64,000 nt of DNA. It comes from Anodontia alba (lineage: Eukaryota > Mollusca > Bivalvia > Lucinida > Lucinidae). Shown one piece after another: positions 56,043-64,000 of this stretch. Made by a program: the position numbers and the translations under genes. Location of the stretch: positions 34,193,622 to 34,257,621 of the forward strand of contig OZ024837.1 in NCBI GenBank assembly GCA_964016985.1, written 5' to 3'. The notes beneath the pieces are model-generated. The model searched no databases, was not told the DNA's origin, and saw only the letters and a program-made list of their open reading frames with translations. Within the stretch, counting starts at the first letter, position 1. Each line of letters starts with the position of its first letter.

Positions 56043-56089
56043 GATGAATTAGTACTGGAGTGACACTTCTAGTTTTTATGTACTGTGAT
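56043..56089 (-). other. 5' UTR part of the first coding exon of ARMC4
   Basis: The 47 nt between the acceptor (TTTTCTTTTCCAG, ending at 56090) and the ATG. No in-frame ATG precedes the start here. Context at the start is CATCATGG, with G at +4. Confidence 0.75.
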
Positions 56090-56119
56090 CTGGAAAAGAA
56101 AAAAACAATTAACCCGTTT

Positions 56120-56620
56120 ATGTCGAATGGACTCTTCTACCATACTTCTTTAGACCAGTGTGTTTAGAACTAATAGCAAAGTATCTGGTTAGTTTTTATT
56201 ACCACTATGTTCAGGTGTGTGGAATTATCAAATTTTATTACTTGTCCACAGACAAGTAAATGGTCAAATTCCACTTGTCTAACCAAGATTTACTTGCCCG
56301 AAAATTGTCATTTTTTCTTATTTCTCAAAGGAAAAATATGTTGTGGGTACTCATTAGAGGTGCCTCGCTGAGGCACTTCTAATGTGTACCCACAACATAT
56401 GTTTTCTTTGAGAAATAAGAAAAATATATATTTTATAATCTGGATACTCTCCTTAGCTAGATCTATGAAATACTTGTCCCAGGACAAGTAAATTAAAATT
56501 TCTTACTTGTCCTCAGGGAAATGGGACAAGCTGGACAAGTCGGGCATGGTATTTTCACAGCTCTGACTACCCCGTATGTTTTATAGAAACTCATTATAAA
56601 GACAGACAGATAGATGGACA
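56120..56620. repeat. F18 element split by F10
   Basis: The left part GGACTCTTCTACCATACTTC ... TTTTTATTACCACTATGTT and the right part ACCCCGTATGTTTTATAGAA join into the F18 sequence when F10 is removed. Confidence 0.65.
56215..56568. repeat. F10 MITE (core C) nested in F18
   Basis: CAGGTGTGTGGAATTATCAA to TGGTATTTTCACAGCTCTG; perfect hairpin TATGTTGTGGGTACTCATTA. Confidence 0.75.
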
Positions 56621-57000
56621 TACTGACGGATGGACAGATAGATTGATAAAAGGATGGGTTGTGTGGATAGATAGCTAGTCTGTCAGCCTTGATATAATTA
56701 ATTAAAGTATCATACTATGGACGGAAGGTCACGAATGATGCCAGGCCTAGAGTAGATAGATAGCTATCCAGATATAGACCTCTTGCCCTTCATTAAATGA
56801 ATTGTTTGGAGATTTAGCAAAGGGTTTATAAATAAAGACGGACCGGCAGACCGATGGATGTATGGATAGATTGATTTGGAATTAAAGTAAATGAGATTAT
56901 AAAGGCAGATGGATGGATGGCTATTCTGAAGGATGGATGGGTTGATGGATGGATAAAAGAATGGGTTGTTTGGACAGATAGCTAGATAGCTAATCTTTCA
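56621..57000. repeat. GATG/GATA-rich tetranucleotide region
   Basis: GGATGGATGG, GATAGATAGCTAG and similar words recur through 56600-57000, in three loosely repeated blocks (GGTTGTGTGGATAGATAGCT at 56657 and GGTTGTTTGGACAGATAGCT at 56964). Confidence 0.65.
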
Positions 57001-57089
57001 TCCTTGATTCAATTAATTAAGATATTAATGTAGAGGCAATCATTATTGGTGTACAAGTTTGTTTTGACACTTGGTAATCAAATTTATCA

Positions 57090-57402
57090 AGGACATACAT
57101 GCCATACCTCACACTGTGAGACAAAATCTCACAGAATTTTGGCCCTTCTGGACCCTGTTTCTCGTAAGATTTTCAAATCTCAAAGAATTTTCATACCATT
57201 TAATAAGCAATTTTTTGAAGAACTGGAAATAAATCACACATTAACATGGCTGTTCCAAGCTTAATTCATTAAAATAATGGCTTTTGTCTTACTTATGTAA
57301 GCTTGAAAGTGATTTTCACAGAAATCTCACAGAATTTCATCAAATCTCCCCTAAAAATTTGCAGAATCTCACAGATTTCTGTCAACAGCTAATGGCATGT
57401 AT
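57090..57402. repeat. element with reiterated AATCTCACAGAATTT
   Basis: ACATGCCATACCTCACACTG and GCTAATGGCATGTATG are inverted ends. AATCTCACAGA and variants recur about six times inside. Confidence 0.55.
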
Positions 57403-57807
57403 GCAAGGAGAGAAAACTCGTGCCTGTTACTTAAAGGTAAGTCTTTAACCTTTTAGTGATAATCCAGGTAGTAATCAGTTAACTGAAGTGTGAAACTTTG
57501 TGCATGTTAATTATAGGCAGTTGGTTTGACATCTGACTGTGGGCGAAAGGCGGCCCAACAATCCCAAAAAAGCTACAAAAAACTTAAATGACACACAAGA
57601 ATTTTAATACGGTCAAGCATATTTTTGCTAAACGAAACTCTTTTATATGCCAACAGTAACATATATAAAGTGTATCTCCAGCTGCTCCAAATCATTCATC
57701 TTTGAAATCTCCTATGATTATCAAAGGTTTTTGTTAAACCTATCCTACCTTACCTAGGGGACTCAGAAAAGATCCGGCAGAAAGAATCCACCAAAACTGG
57801 CCAGAAG
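57403..57807. other. intron/5' region, nothing recognised
   Basis: Contains CCCTAG|GTAAGG on the minus strand at 57754, a possible alternative 5' UTR donor. Confidence 0.35.
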
Positions 57808-58086
57808 CATCACGAAAACATACCTATATAATTCTGACCCCCTTAAACCCCACTTTTATATAGTAAAACTGGGGTTTACAGGGGTATACATTCTTTTTCT
57901 AATTTCTGCTCAAAAGCATAGATTGTGGGTACTCTTTAGAACCGCCTCGCTGAGGCAGTTCTAATGAGTACCCACAATCTATGTTTTGAGCAGAAATATG
58001 AAAAATATCAGAGTTTTTTATCTGAAAATTTTCAGGTTTTGGAGATAAAATTTTGTATATATTTGAATAGGCGTGTTTTCGTAATG
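57808..58086. repeat. F5 MITE (core C)
   Basis: CATCACGAAAACATACCTAT to ATAGGCGTGTTTTCGTAATG; near-perfect hairpin with loop GCCTCGCTGAGGC. Confidence 0.88.
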
Positions 58087-58612
58087 AGGACCCAGACATA
58101 ATTGACAGTGTAGAAACAACTCAGTCCAAAGGAATTGGTACCATTCAATCAGCAGACACAGAATACTACTCATGTGCCAGTCCTAGCTCTTCTCCCTACT
58201 GTTGGCAAAGGAAATTACATTTATATCAGCTGGGAATTGAGCAGTTGATGGTTAGTGCACTGAGCCTCTGGTGCTAGCGGTCCCATAGTCCCATGAATCC
58301 AAGCTCATTTTTGAAAGTTCATAACCAATATTCCGTGAATAATATCTCTAGATTTATGACTGCTTGACTGGTCATTTGTGAAATACGACTGCGGTGTGGA
58401 GGACTGAAAGCTCTGGTTACCATTTTCCGATTTTATTTTTATTTAAAGCTGCAGATGGTCTTTTGGGAAATGAAATTCATGAAATTGGAGAATTCTGTTT
58501 CTTGAGAACGGACGTTAGGCAGTAAATTGGATAAAATAGCATTAGCCCTACATAAATGACACATGGAAATAAAATATGCAAACAGTCAAAGATATAAAAT
58601 AATCAGTTTTAC
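58087..58612. other. proposed first intron of ARMC4, nothing recognised
   Basis: Unique-looking sequence between an F5 copy and the candidate first exon. Confidence 0.35.
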
Positions 58613-58690
58613 CATTCAAAAGATATCGAGTTCTGTCGTTGTTGTTCTGTCCTTTCTGTAGTTTCATCCGCTAGATTGTTGGCCGGTTGC
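58613..58690 (-). other. proposed non-coding first exon (5' UTR) of ARMC4
   Basis: The coding exon at 56042 has an acceptor 47 nt upstream of the ATG, so at least one 5' UTR exon must lie at higher coordinates. A candidate ends at the donor TGAATG|GTAAAA at 58613, just downstream of the X-box. Spliced to 56089 it would carry a short upstream ORF starting in GCGGATGAAAC. Its 5' end is not visible. A stronger-looking donor at 57754 (CCCTAG|GTAAGG) is an alternative, as is AA|GTAAGT near 58735. Confidence 0.35.
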
Positions 58691-58713
58691 TAGGATCCGG
58701 TCACCAAGGGAAG
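58682..58713. promoter_or_regulatory. candidate RFX X-box pair for the ciliary gene ARMC4
   Basis: On the plus strand GTCACCAAGGGAAG (58700-58713) fits the RFX consensus GTYNCCATRGNAAC at 12 of 14 positions. Next to it, on the other strand, GGATCCTAGCAAC has a perfect right half (AGCAAC). RFX factors with FOXJ1 control motile-cilia genes, and ARMC4 is such a gene. The site sits just upstream of the proposed first exon. Motif match and position are seen; function is inferred. Confidence 0.45.
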
Positions 58714-58902
58714 AAACTCTAACAAGTTTCGTACTTACTTGTTTAGCCCCGAGCGGTTTCGACCTTGTTAACCAGAACACATATTGGAAAATCAATATAC
58801 ACAGACCATTCGGTTTCCAAATATATAGATTCTGTAGGTTTGCAATAAGAATATTAATAAAAGTTCTACTCGTCTGAGAGTAATTCAATGTTTGGAAAAC
58901 AA

Positions 58903-58932
58903 ACCAAAAAAAAAAAAAAAAAAAAAAAAAAA
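58903..58932. repeat. poly(A) tract
   Basis: A run of A of about 28 bases, upstream of the gene. Confidence 0.9.
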
Positions 58933-58946
58933 GTCAGTAGTATTAC

Positions 58947-59142
58947 TTAAAGCTTTGTCATGAGAACGCTTTTGGGTAAAAACTTGCAGCAAACGACATT
59001 TTGAGATATTTTCTTATTGTTACCAGAAAAATAGGCTTTAACAATTTGCATGAAATATCAAAGCCTGGTTTCTGGGGAAAATAAGAAAATTTTTTATTAA
59101 TTTGTTGTCTGCTGAAATTGCCCAGTGAGTGGTAAAGGTTAA
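58947..59142. repeat. F4 MITE
   Basis: TTAAAGCTTTGTCATGAGAA ... ACAATTTGCATGAAATATCA ... GAGTGGTAAAGGTTAA; left half of the hairpin deleted. Confidence 0.7.
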
Positions 59143-59333
59143 ACAGAAAGAATATCTAGAATTTATCAAATAGTTAATTTGTATGGTGTTTTGTCTGTTT
59201 GTTTGCTGTTGTTCTATAATTTAACACAGATATAATGTATATTTTACACTGACATTATCTATAATGTCTTGATGAAGGTCTATATAGCTCCATCTTTCAA
59301 TGACCTACTCTTGTCAGATGCCAAAGTCCTAAA

Positions 59334-59367
<34 letters not shown>

Positions 59368-59771
59368 CTGAGATATCTTATACAAAGGTAAGCGTGATAA
59401 ACAGAATAACCGAATAACGAACTAACAAACGAACAAACAATCAAAAGCAATAAGCCCACTCAACTTTTCAAGGTTGAGGTCATAAAACAAGGGAAAGGCA
59501 ATACGATTCCCCCCCCCCCCCCCTTCCCCCCCCACACACACACACACGACATCCCACTTCAACTTTTTTCAAGGGGTTTTCGCTGTAACAGTTTTTTTTT
59601 CTAAAGCAATATCAGCTTTTCTGAAATGGTTATATTGTATATTTCATATGAAAGAAGATGTAGATTTTCCAATGAATATCGTTCTGTCTTGTTCTACTCT
59701 GAAAGAACCAGTGATGTTGAAATTTATGCATCCAGATGCTGCCATGCGGACAAAGACTAAAAGGGCAGAGC
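59143..59771. repeat. intergenic stretch with poly(T) and poly(C)/CA tracts
   Basis: T run 59338-59367; C run 59510-59532 followed by (CA) to 59547. No gene seen. Confidence 0.6.
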
Positions 59772-60063
59772 ATTACGAAAACACGCCTATTCAAATATAC
59801 TGAAAATTTTACCATCAAAAAATAAATAAATAAAAAAAAAACAACTTCATATAAGAAATTCTGATATTCTTCATATTTCTGCTCAAAACATAGATTGTGG
59901 TACTCGTTAGAACCGCCACGGCGAGGCGGTTCTAACGAGTACCCACAATCTATGTTTTTGAGCAGAAATAAGAAAAATAATATGTACCCCTGTAACCCCC
60001 AATTTTACTATATAAAAGTGGGGTTTAAGGGGGTCAAAATTGTATAGGCATATTTTCGTGATG
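59772..60063. repeat. F5 MITE (core C)
   Basis: CATTACGAAAACACGCCTAT to ATAGGCATATTTTCGTGATG; perfect core with loop GCCACGGCGAGGC. Confidence 0.88.
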
Positions 60064-60528
60064 GGCATTTATGCACTTTGGGCACATGTCTAATTTAATG
60101 CATGTCTCTCTCTTAACATAATTCATTAGTTCATCTACTGCTCAATCTGATCTGTTATATATTTTGATCCCTAGCTCCACAGAGGGCATGACCCAAAGGC
60201 AACTCTAGCACCGAGTTGAAGATTTAGGTCTGTGTAAGTAGCATACCTTCAGCTTCCTAGCATTTAAAAGGTACTTTATGACATCCAAGAGAAACCCGAC
60301 TCGAAAGTATTTGAATGCATTTACTTAAACATCTGTTAGACTATGGTTACGAACGTGATATACGCACGTACAGACGTAACATCGCGGCGAAACGCTATAT
60401 ATGCCTTCGGCAGAAGGGGGCATAAAAATAAAAATAATAATAAAATACTGGATTTAACACCTACCGGTCTGATATATGGAGAAATTCTCATGGTCGCCTG
60501 TGGCCGAATGTCTCGGAACACAAGTTAA

Positions 60529-60533
<5 letters not shown>
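60064..60533. other. intergenic, nothing recognised
   Basis: No repeat ends or conserved frames. Confidence 0.4.

Positions 60534-60622
<89 letters not shown>
60534..60622. repeat. (TA)n microsatellite
   Basis: About 44 uninterrupted TA units. Confidence 0.97.
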
Positions 60623-60625
<3 letters not shown>

Positions 60626-60629
60626 TATT

Positions 60630-60866
60630 ATGGAAATGTATGTTGTTACGCATTAGAATTGCACTATAGAGGCGATTCTAATGAGTGCACCCATCATACC
60701 ATTATTTTATAGAAGACTGGAAAGGCATACCTAAATTATCCTCCTGACCTGGCACTATGATTAGCTCAGTCTCTGATCCTCAGTGGCCCGAATTACACAC
60801 GACGAACAAATTTCCATGATTCCAGAGATGTTCGAGTCATTAAAGTTTTAAAGTTAGACTGTACTT
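60630..60866. repeat. F8 element (core C), left end replaced by (TA)n
   Basis: ATGTTGTTACGCATTAGAAT / ATTCTAATGAGTGCACCC hairpin, then CAGTGGCCCGAATTACAC ... CATTAAAGTTTTAAAGTTAGACTGTA split as CATTAAAGTTTTAAAG and TTAGACTGTA. The left end is lost at the microsatellite. Confidence 0.65.
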
Positions 60867-60870
60867 TGAT

Positions 60871-61127
60871 GAGGCCCTCCCAGGTGGTGGTGGGGTGGAG
60901 GGGTACCTGTTCCCTTGTTCCCCTGAAAAAAAAAACAACAACAAAAAACAACAAAAAACGGCATTTTCCCTTGTTCCCCAAAATCAAAATCTTGACTTTC
61001 TATGTTCCCTGTTTCCCAAAATTGCCTTTGTTTCCCTGTTCCCTTGAGTTTTAGACTTTTGTTCCCTTGTTCCCCTGAAATATGTGGCCTTATTCCCCTG
61101 TTCCCCAAACCCCCTGAGAGGGCCTCT
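60871..61127. repeat. element with reiterated TTCCCTTGTTCCCC
   Basis: GAGGCCCTCC and GAGAGGGCCTC are inverted ends; TTCCCTTGTTCCCC and TTCCCTGTTCCCTT recur about eight times inside. A 153-codon open frame on the minus strand runs through it and is treated as a repeat artefact. Confidence 0.6.
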
Positions 61128-61616
61128 TTGATGACGCAACTCCGTCGCTGACACCGGATTCGAAAAGACGGAATCAGGAAAGTTACTTGATCTGCTACCA
61201 GATGGAATGAACAAAGATAAGAGGTATGTTCACAAAACAGAAAGGAACATAAGTTTTTACAGAAATGAGTGAAAAGTACATCTAGCAGGACAGTCATTAT
61301 GTTAACGCTTAGCATGCTGGGTAAAATTTTCAGCAGACAACATACTGAAATATTATCTCATTTTCTTATTTTCCCCAGAAAACAGGATTTGACAAATCAT
61401 GCAACTTGTCAAATGGGCTAGCGCACTAGAAACCCTACAATAAGACGTGCGACCAGCGCAGACTCAGATCACCCTGCGCATCCGCGCAGTATGACCAGTC
61501 TTCGCTGATCGCACGTGCCTTCTACAGCGTATACGGACTATCCAAATACGGGCTATCCAAAGAGGTATGAATGAAAAGCCTTGTCATACTGGGTGGATTA
61601 GCCTTGCCCAAGGCTT
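61128..61616. repeat. intergenic with F4 arm and F11b hairpin
   Basis: 61305-61410: CTTAGCATGCTGGGTAAAAT and one F4 arm. 61415-61530: GCTAGCGCACTAGAAACCCT ... CCCTGCGCATCCGCGCAG ... TCTTCGCTGATCGCACGTGC. Confidence 0.6.
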
Positions 61617-61966
61617 AGAAATATTCTTTGTTGAAGTTTGTTTAAATCTTAAATTATAATAATATTTTCAAGTTTCAGTATCCTATGGATCCAGAGAGTT
61701 CCTTGTGTATAATGAGTGCGCTAGTGCACCAAACACATACCCTATCCGACGGGTCATTCAGAGAAATCAAGCATAATACTGTTCCATGAAACTTGTTTTT
61801 TAACAAGCGTAGTGGTGCAGTGGTTATGTCTCCTGACTCTGAAGGGCTAGGCGCTGCCGTCGCAGCCGGCGTGGGTTCGAGCCTCACTCAGCCCAGTGGT
61901 ATTTCATATTTCTCCCTATATACTTTTTTTCTGAAATACTTGCATCAGTATTGATCCTGGGCAGGA
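61617..61966 (+). mobile_element. tRNA-derived SINE-B, unit 1
   Basis: tRNA-like head at 61808-61885 with a perfect A box (TGGTGCAGTGG) and B box (GGTTCGAGCC). It is preceded by about 190 bp beginning ATTCTTTGTTGAAGTTTG and followed by a tail ending TTGATCCTGGGCAGG. It carries ATAATACTGTTCC before the head. Confidence 0.8.
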
Positions 61967-62296
61967 ATTCTTTGTTGAAGTTTGTTTAAATCTTAAATTA
62001 TAATAATATTTTCAAGCTTCAGTATCCTATGGATCCAGAGAGTTCCTTGTATATAATGAGTGCGCTAGCGCACCAAACACATACCCTCTCCGACGGGTCA
62101 TTCAGAGAAATCAAGCATGAAACTTGTTTTTTAACAAGCGTAGTGGTGCAGTGGTTATGTCTCCTGACTCTGAAGGGCTAGGCGCTGCCGTCGCAGCCGG
62201 CGTGGGTTCGAGCCTCACTCAGCCCAGTGGTATTTCATATTTCTCCCTATACACTTTTTTCTGAAATACTTGCATCAGTATTGATCCTAGGCAGGA
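61967..62296 (+). mobile_element. tRNA-derived SINE-B, unit 2
   Basis: Same order as unit 1 and nearly identical, but lacks the 14-base ATAATACTGTTCC stretch, giving a 330-bp period against 344 for unit 1. A box and B box are intact. Confidence 0.8.
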
Positions 62297-62587
62297 ATTC
62301 TTTGTTGAAGTTTGTTTAAATCTTAAATTATAATAATATTTTCAAGCTTCAGTATCCTATGGATCCAGAGAGTTCCTTGTATATAATGAGTGCGCTAGCG
62401 CACCAAACACATACCCTATCCGACGGGTCATTCAGAGAAATCAAGCATAATACTGTTCCATGAAACTTGTTTTTTAACAAGCATAGTGGTGCAGTGGTTA
62501 TGTCTCCTGACTCTGAAGGGCTAGGCGCTGCCGTCGCAGCCGGCGTGGGTTCGAGCCTCACTCTGCCCAGTGGTATTTCATATTTCT

Positions 62588-62591
<4 letters not shown>
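62297..62591 (+). mobile_element. tRNA-derived SINE-B, unit 3
   Basis: Retains the ATAATACTGTTCC stretch. After TTTCTCCCTATATA the tail turns into a (TA)n microsatellite. The long variable-arm-like stretch GGCGCTGCCGTCGCAGCC lies between the A and B boxes. Confidence 0.8.

Positions 62592-62658
<67 letters not shown>
62592..62658. repeat. (TA)n microsatellite
   Basis: About 33 TA units grown from the CCCTATATA tail of SINE-B unit 3. Confidence 0.95.
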
Positions 62659-62662
<4 letters not shown>

Positions 62663-62945
62663 AAAGTAGAATATAGATTAAAAAAAAAAGTAAACAAAAA
62701 GTGAAACATTGGCCTAGTAGCTAGGCTATGGCTGGATATATAAGCTGGATATATAGGCTGATCTGAGTCTTTGCTAGTCACACATTTGTCGTGCACTTGC
62801 TCAAATAATACAGAAGATGTCCAGAAATAGCCACAATCATAAATCATAGACCATAGTCTACCAAGAGGAAGAAAAACAAACCATGACAGACAGTACATAA
62901 GCCACAGACCAAAGAAAAGCAAAGCGTCAGTGCTAGACACCCAGC
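62659..62945. other. intergenic with an F11 fragment
   Basis: AGGCTGATCTGAGTCTTTGC at 62756-62775. Nothing else recognised. Confidence 0.4.
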
Positions 62946-63040
62946 TAGCATTCTTTATAAATCTATAGCGGGCCGTTATCGGCCCGTCAGCTACCCTGAC
63001 GGGCCGGTAACGACCCGCTATAGATTTATAAAGAATGCTT
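62946..63040. repeat. long GC-rich hairpin
   Basis: GCATTCTTTATAAATCTATA then GCGGGCCGTTATCGGCCCGT; 5-base loop; near-perfect complement back to AAGAATGC. Arms are about 43 bp. Confidence 0.85.
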
Positions 63041-63135
63041 ACTGGGCAGGAGCCACTTAACACAACAATAAGACAACGAACGGGACAAAACATGAAAAAG
63101 CCCCGCCATGAGCAACCACAATGCCGCACAAAGAC

Positions 63136-63221
63136 CATTACGAAAACACGCCTATTCAAATATATTGAAAATTTCAACACACACACACAAACACACACAC
63201 ACAGAGGCGGGCGCGCGCGCG

Positions 63222-63252
<31 letters not shown>

Positions 63253-63489
63253 AAACCCTGAAAATTTTCAGATAAAAAACTGATATTTTTCATATTTCTG
63301 CTAAAAATATAGATTGTGGATACTCGTTAGAAGTTAGAACCGCCTCTATGAGGCAGTTCTAACGAGTACCCACAATATATGTTTTTGAGTAGAAATAAGA
63401 AAACATAATGTATACCCCTGTAAACCCGTTTTACTATATAAAAGTGGGGTTTAAGGGGATCAAATTTATATAGGTATGTTCTCGTGGTG
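63136..63489. repeat. F5 MITE enlarged by a microsatellite
   Basis: CATTACGAAAACACGCCTAT to TAGGTATGTTCTCGTGGTG. A (CA)n-(GC)n-(CA)n tract at 63177-63254 sits in the left arm; core C is intact. Confidence 0.83.
63177..63254. repeat. (CA)n(GC)n(AC)n microsatellite
   Basis: ACACACACAC, then GGCGGGCGCGCGCGCGCG, then ACACACACAC; alternating purine-pyrimidine throughout. Confidence 0.95.
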
Positions 63490-63837
63490 CAACCACAGAA
63501 CCACCGCCTTAGAACGGTCAGTAGTAGAAACTACCGAATTGGGTGGGGCGGAGGGCAAGGTCAATCGATTTTACTGGTACCACTTCTTCACTCTAGGTTC
63601 AAATGTTGTAAAAAAAAAATAAATAAATAAATAAAAAATAAAATAAATAAAAAATTGATTTACAAACCGTTTTCTATGAAAACATGAATAAGCCTAGAGA
63701 GTGGTAGAGATAATGAGCGTGAAATGAGCACCTCATGTTCCTCTATACAATTTTAGTCTTTTTTTTTTTCATTTTTTTTCATTTTGTTTCTAAACCTAAT
63801 GCAAAATTGTCGGGTATTTCTGTCAGCATTTTGCTAG
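63490..63837. other. intergenic, A-rich tract
   Basis: AAATAAATAAATAAATAAA type tract at 63609-63655 and a T-rich tract near 63760. No gene seen. Confidence 0.5.
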
Positions 63838-63967
<130 letters not shown>

Positions 63968-64000
63968 AATTACATGTACATGTAATAACCATATTTTTCT

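Noticed and set aside
58735..58900. First exon ending at AA|GTAAGT near 58735
   Set aside because: It would place the X-box inside the intron. Possible, but less consistent with usual X-box placement; kept only as an alternative.
60854..61315. Open frame of 153 codons on the minus strand
   Set aside because: It reads through reiterated TTCCCTTGTTCCCC units, giving a repeated GNKG/EQGNK-like peptide; explained by the repeat.
61808..62557. Three functional tRNA genes
   Set aside because: A and B boxes are perfect, but the cloverleaf has no proper acceptor stem and the heads lie inside longer repeated units, as in tRNA-derived SINEs.
62659..63252. Open frame of 197 codons on the minus strand
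   Set aside because: It runs through a CA/GC microsatellite, an F5 arm and a long hairpin; the translated ends are repeat-derived (VCVCVC, ARARAR). Not a credible protein.

Overview
This is a eukaryotic (metazoan) genomic window: intron-rich, AT-rich and packed with short interspersed repeats and microsatellites. The only gene I can support is on the minus strand. It is a complete orthologue of ARMC4 (also called ODAD2), the armadillo-repeat protein that docks outer dynein arms onto the doublet microtubules of motile cilia. I rebuilt 18 coding exons, from the ATG at 56042 down to the TAG at 3230. All have GT/AG borders and compatible phases, and together they encode 1065 residues; the human protein, from memory, is 1044. 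Coding sequence is about 3.2 kb of a locus of about 53 kb, and one intron is about 24 kb. The style of the repeats (many short palindromic elements, tRNA-derived SINEs) suggests a lophotrochozoan, probably a bivalve mollusc. That placement is an inference.

Layout. 1-3229: 3' flank of the gene, filled with repeats. 3230-7325: the last two exons. 7326-31447: a 24-kb intron made largely of palindromic MITEs, one SINE interrupted by a MITE, and a 59-bp minisatellite at 26.2-27.25 kb. 31448-44182: the exons of the armadillo-repeat half. 45771-56042: the exons of the N-terminal half. 56089-58720: 5' region with a proposed non-coding first exon at 58.6 kb and an RFX-type X-box beside it. 58.9-64 kb: upstream DNA with MITEs, long (TA)n tracts and a tandem array of three tRNA-derived SINE units. 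I found no second protein-coding gene, transposase or reverse transcriptase.

Repeat families, named here for cross-reference. F1: ends TTAACCCTTGTCCTGCTGAA and its complement, about 23 copies of about 210 bp. F2 and F3: ends TTAACCCTTAAA. F4: ends TTAACCTTTACC and GCATGCTGGGTAAAAATTT. F5: ends CATTACGAAAACA. F6: ends TAGCTCCAGATAAGG. F7: ends ACCGTATTCAACCTAATTAC. F8: ends CAGTGGAACTTCAATGGCTC between TA dinucleotides. F9: ends GGGCCCAGTTGTTCAA. F10: ends CAGGGCTGTGGAA. F11: double-hairpin elements. F12 and F18: single-hairpin elements. F13-F17 and F19: low-copy families. R1, R2, R4 and R5: dispersed repeats without clear ends.

The most unusual feature is modularity. A few palindromic cores recur inside families with unrelated ends. 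Core A (GCAAACAGTGTAGATCCAGA) is in F1, F2, F12 and F18. Core B (CTTGACATTTCATGTGAAT) is in F3 and F4. Core C (GTGGGTACTCATTAGAA) is in F5, F6, F7, F8 and F10. Two filled/empty site comparisons inside the window show F1 inserting at TTAA, as piggyBac-type elements do. The intron copies mean ARMC4 pre-mRNA would carry dozens of strong hairpins.
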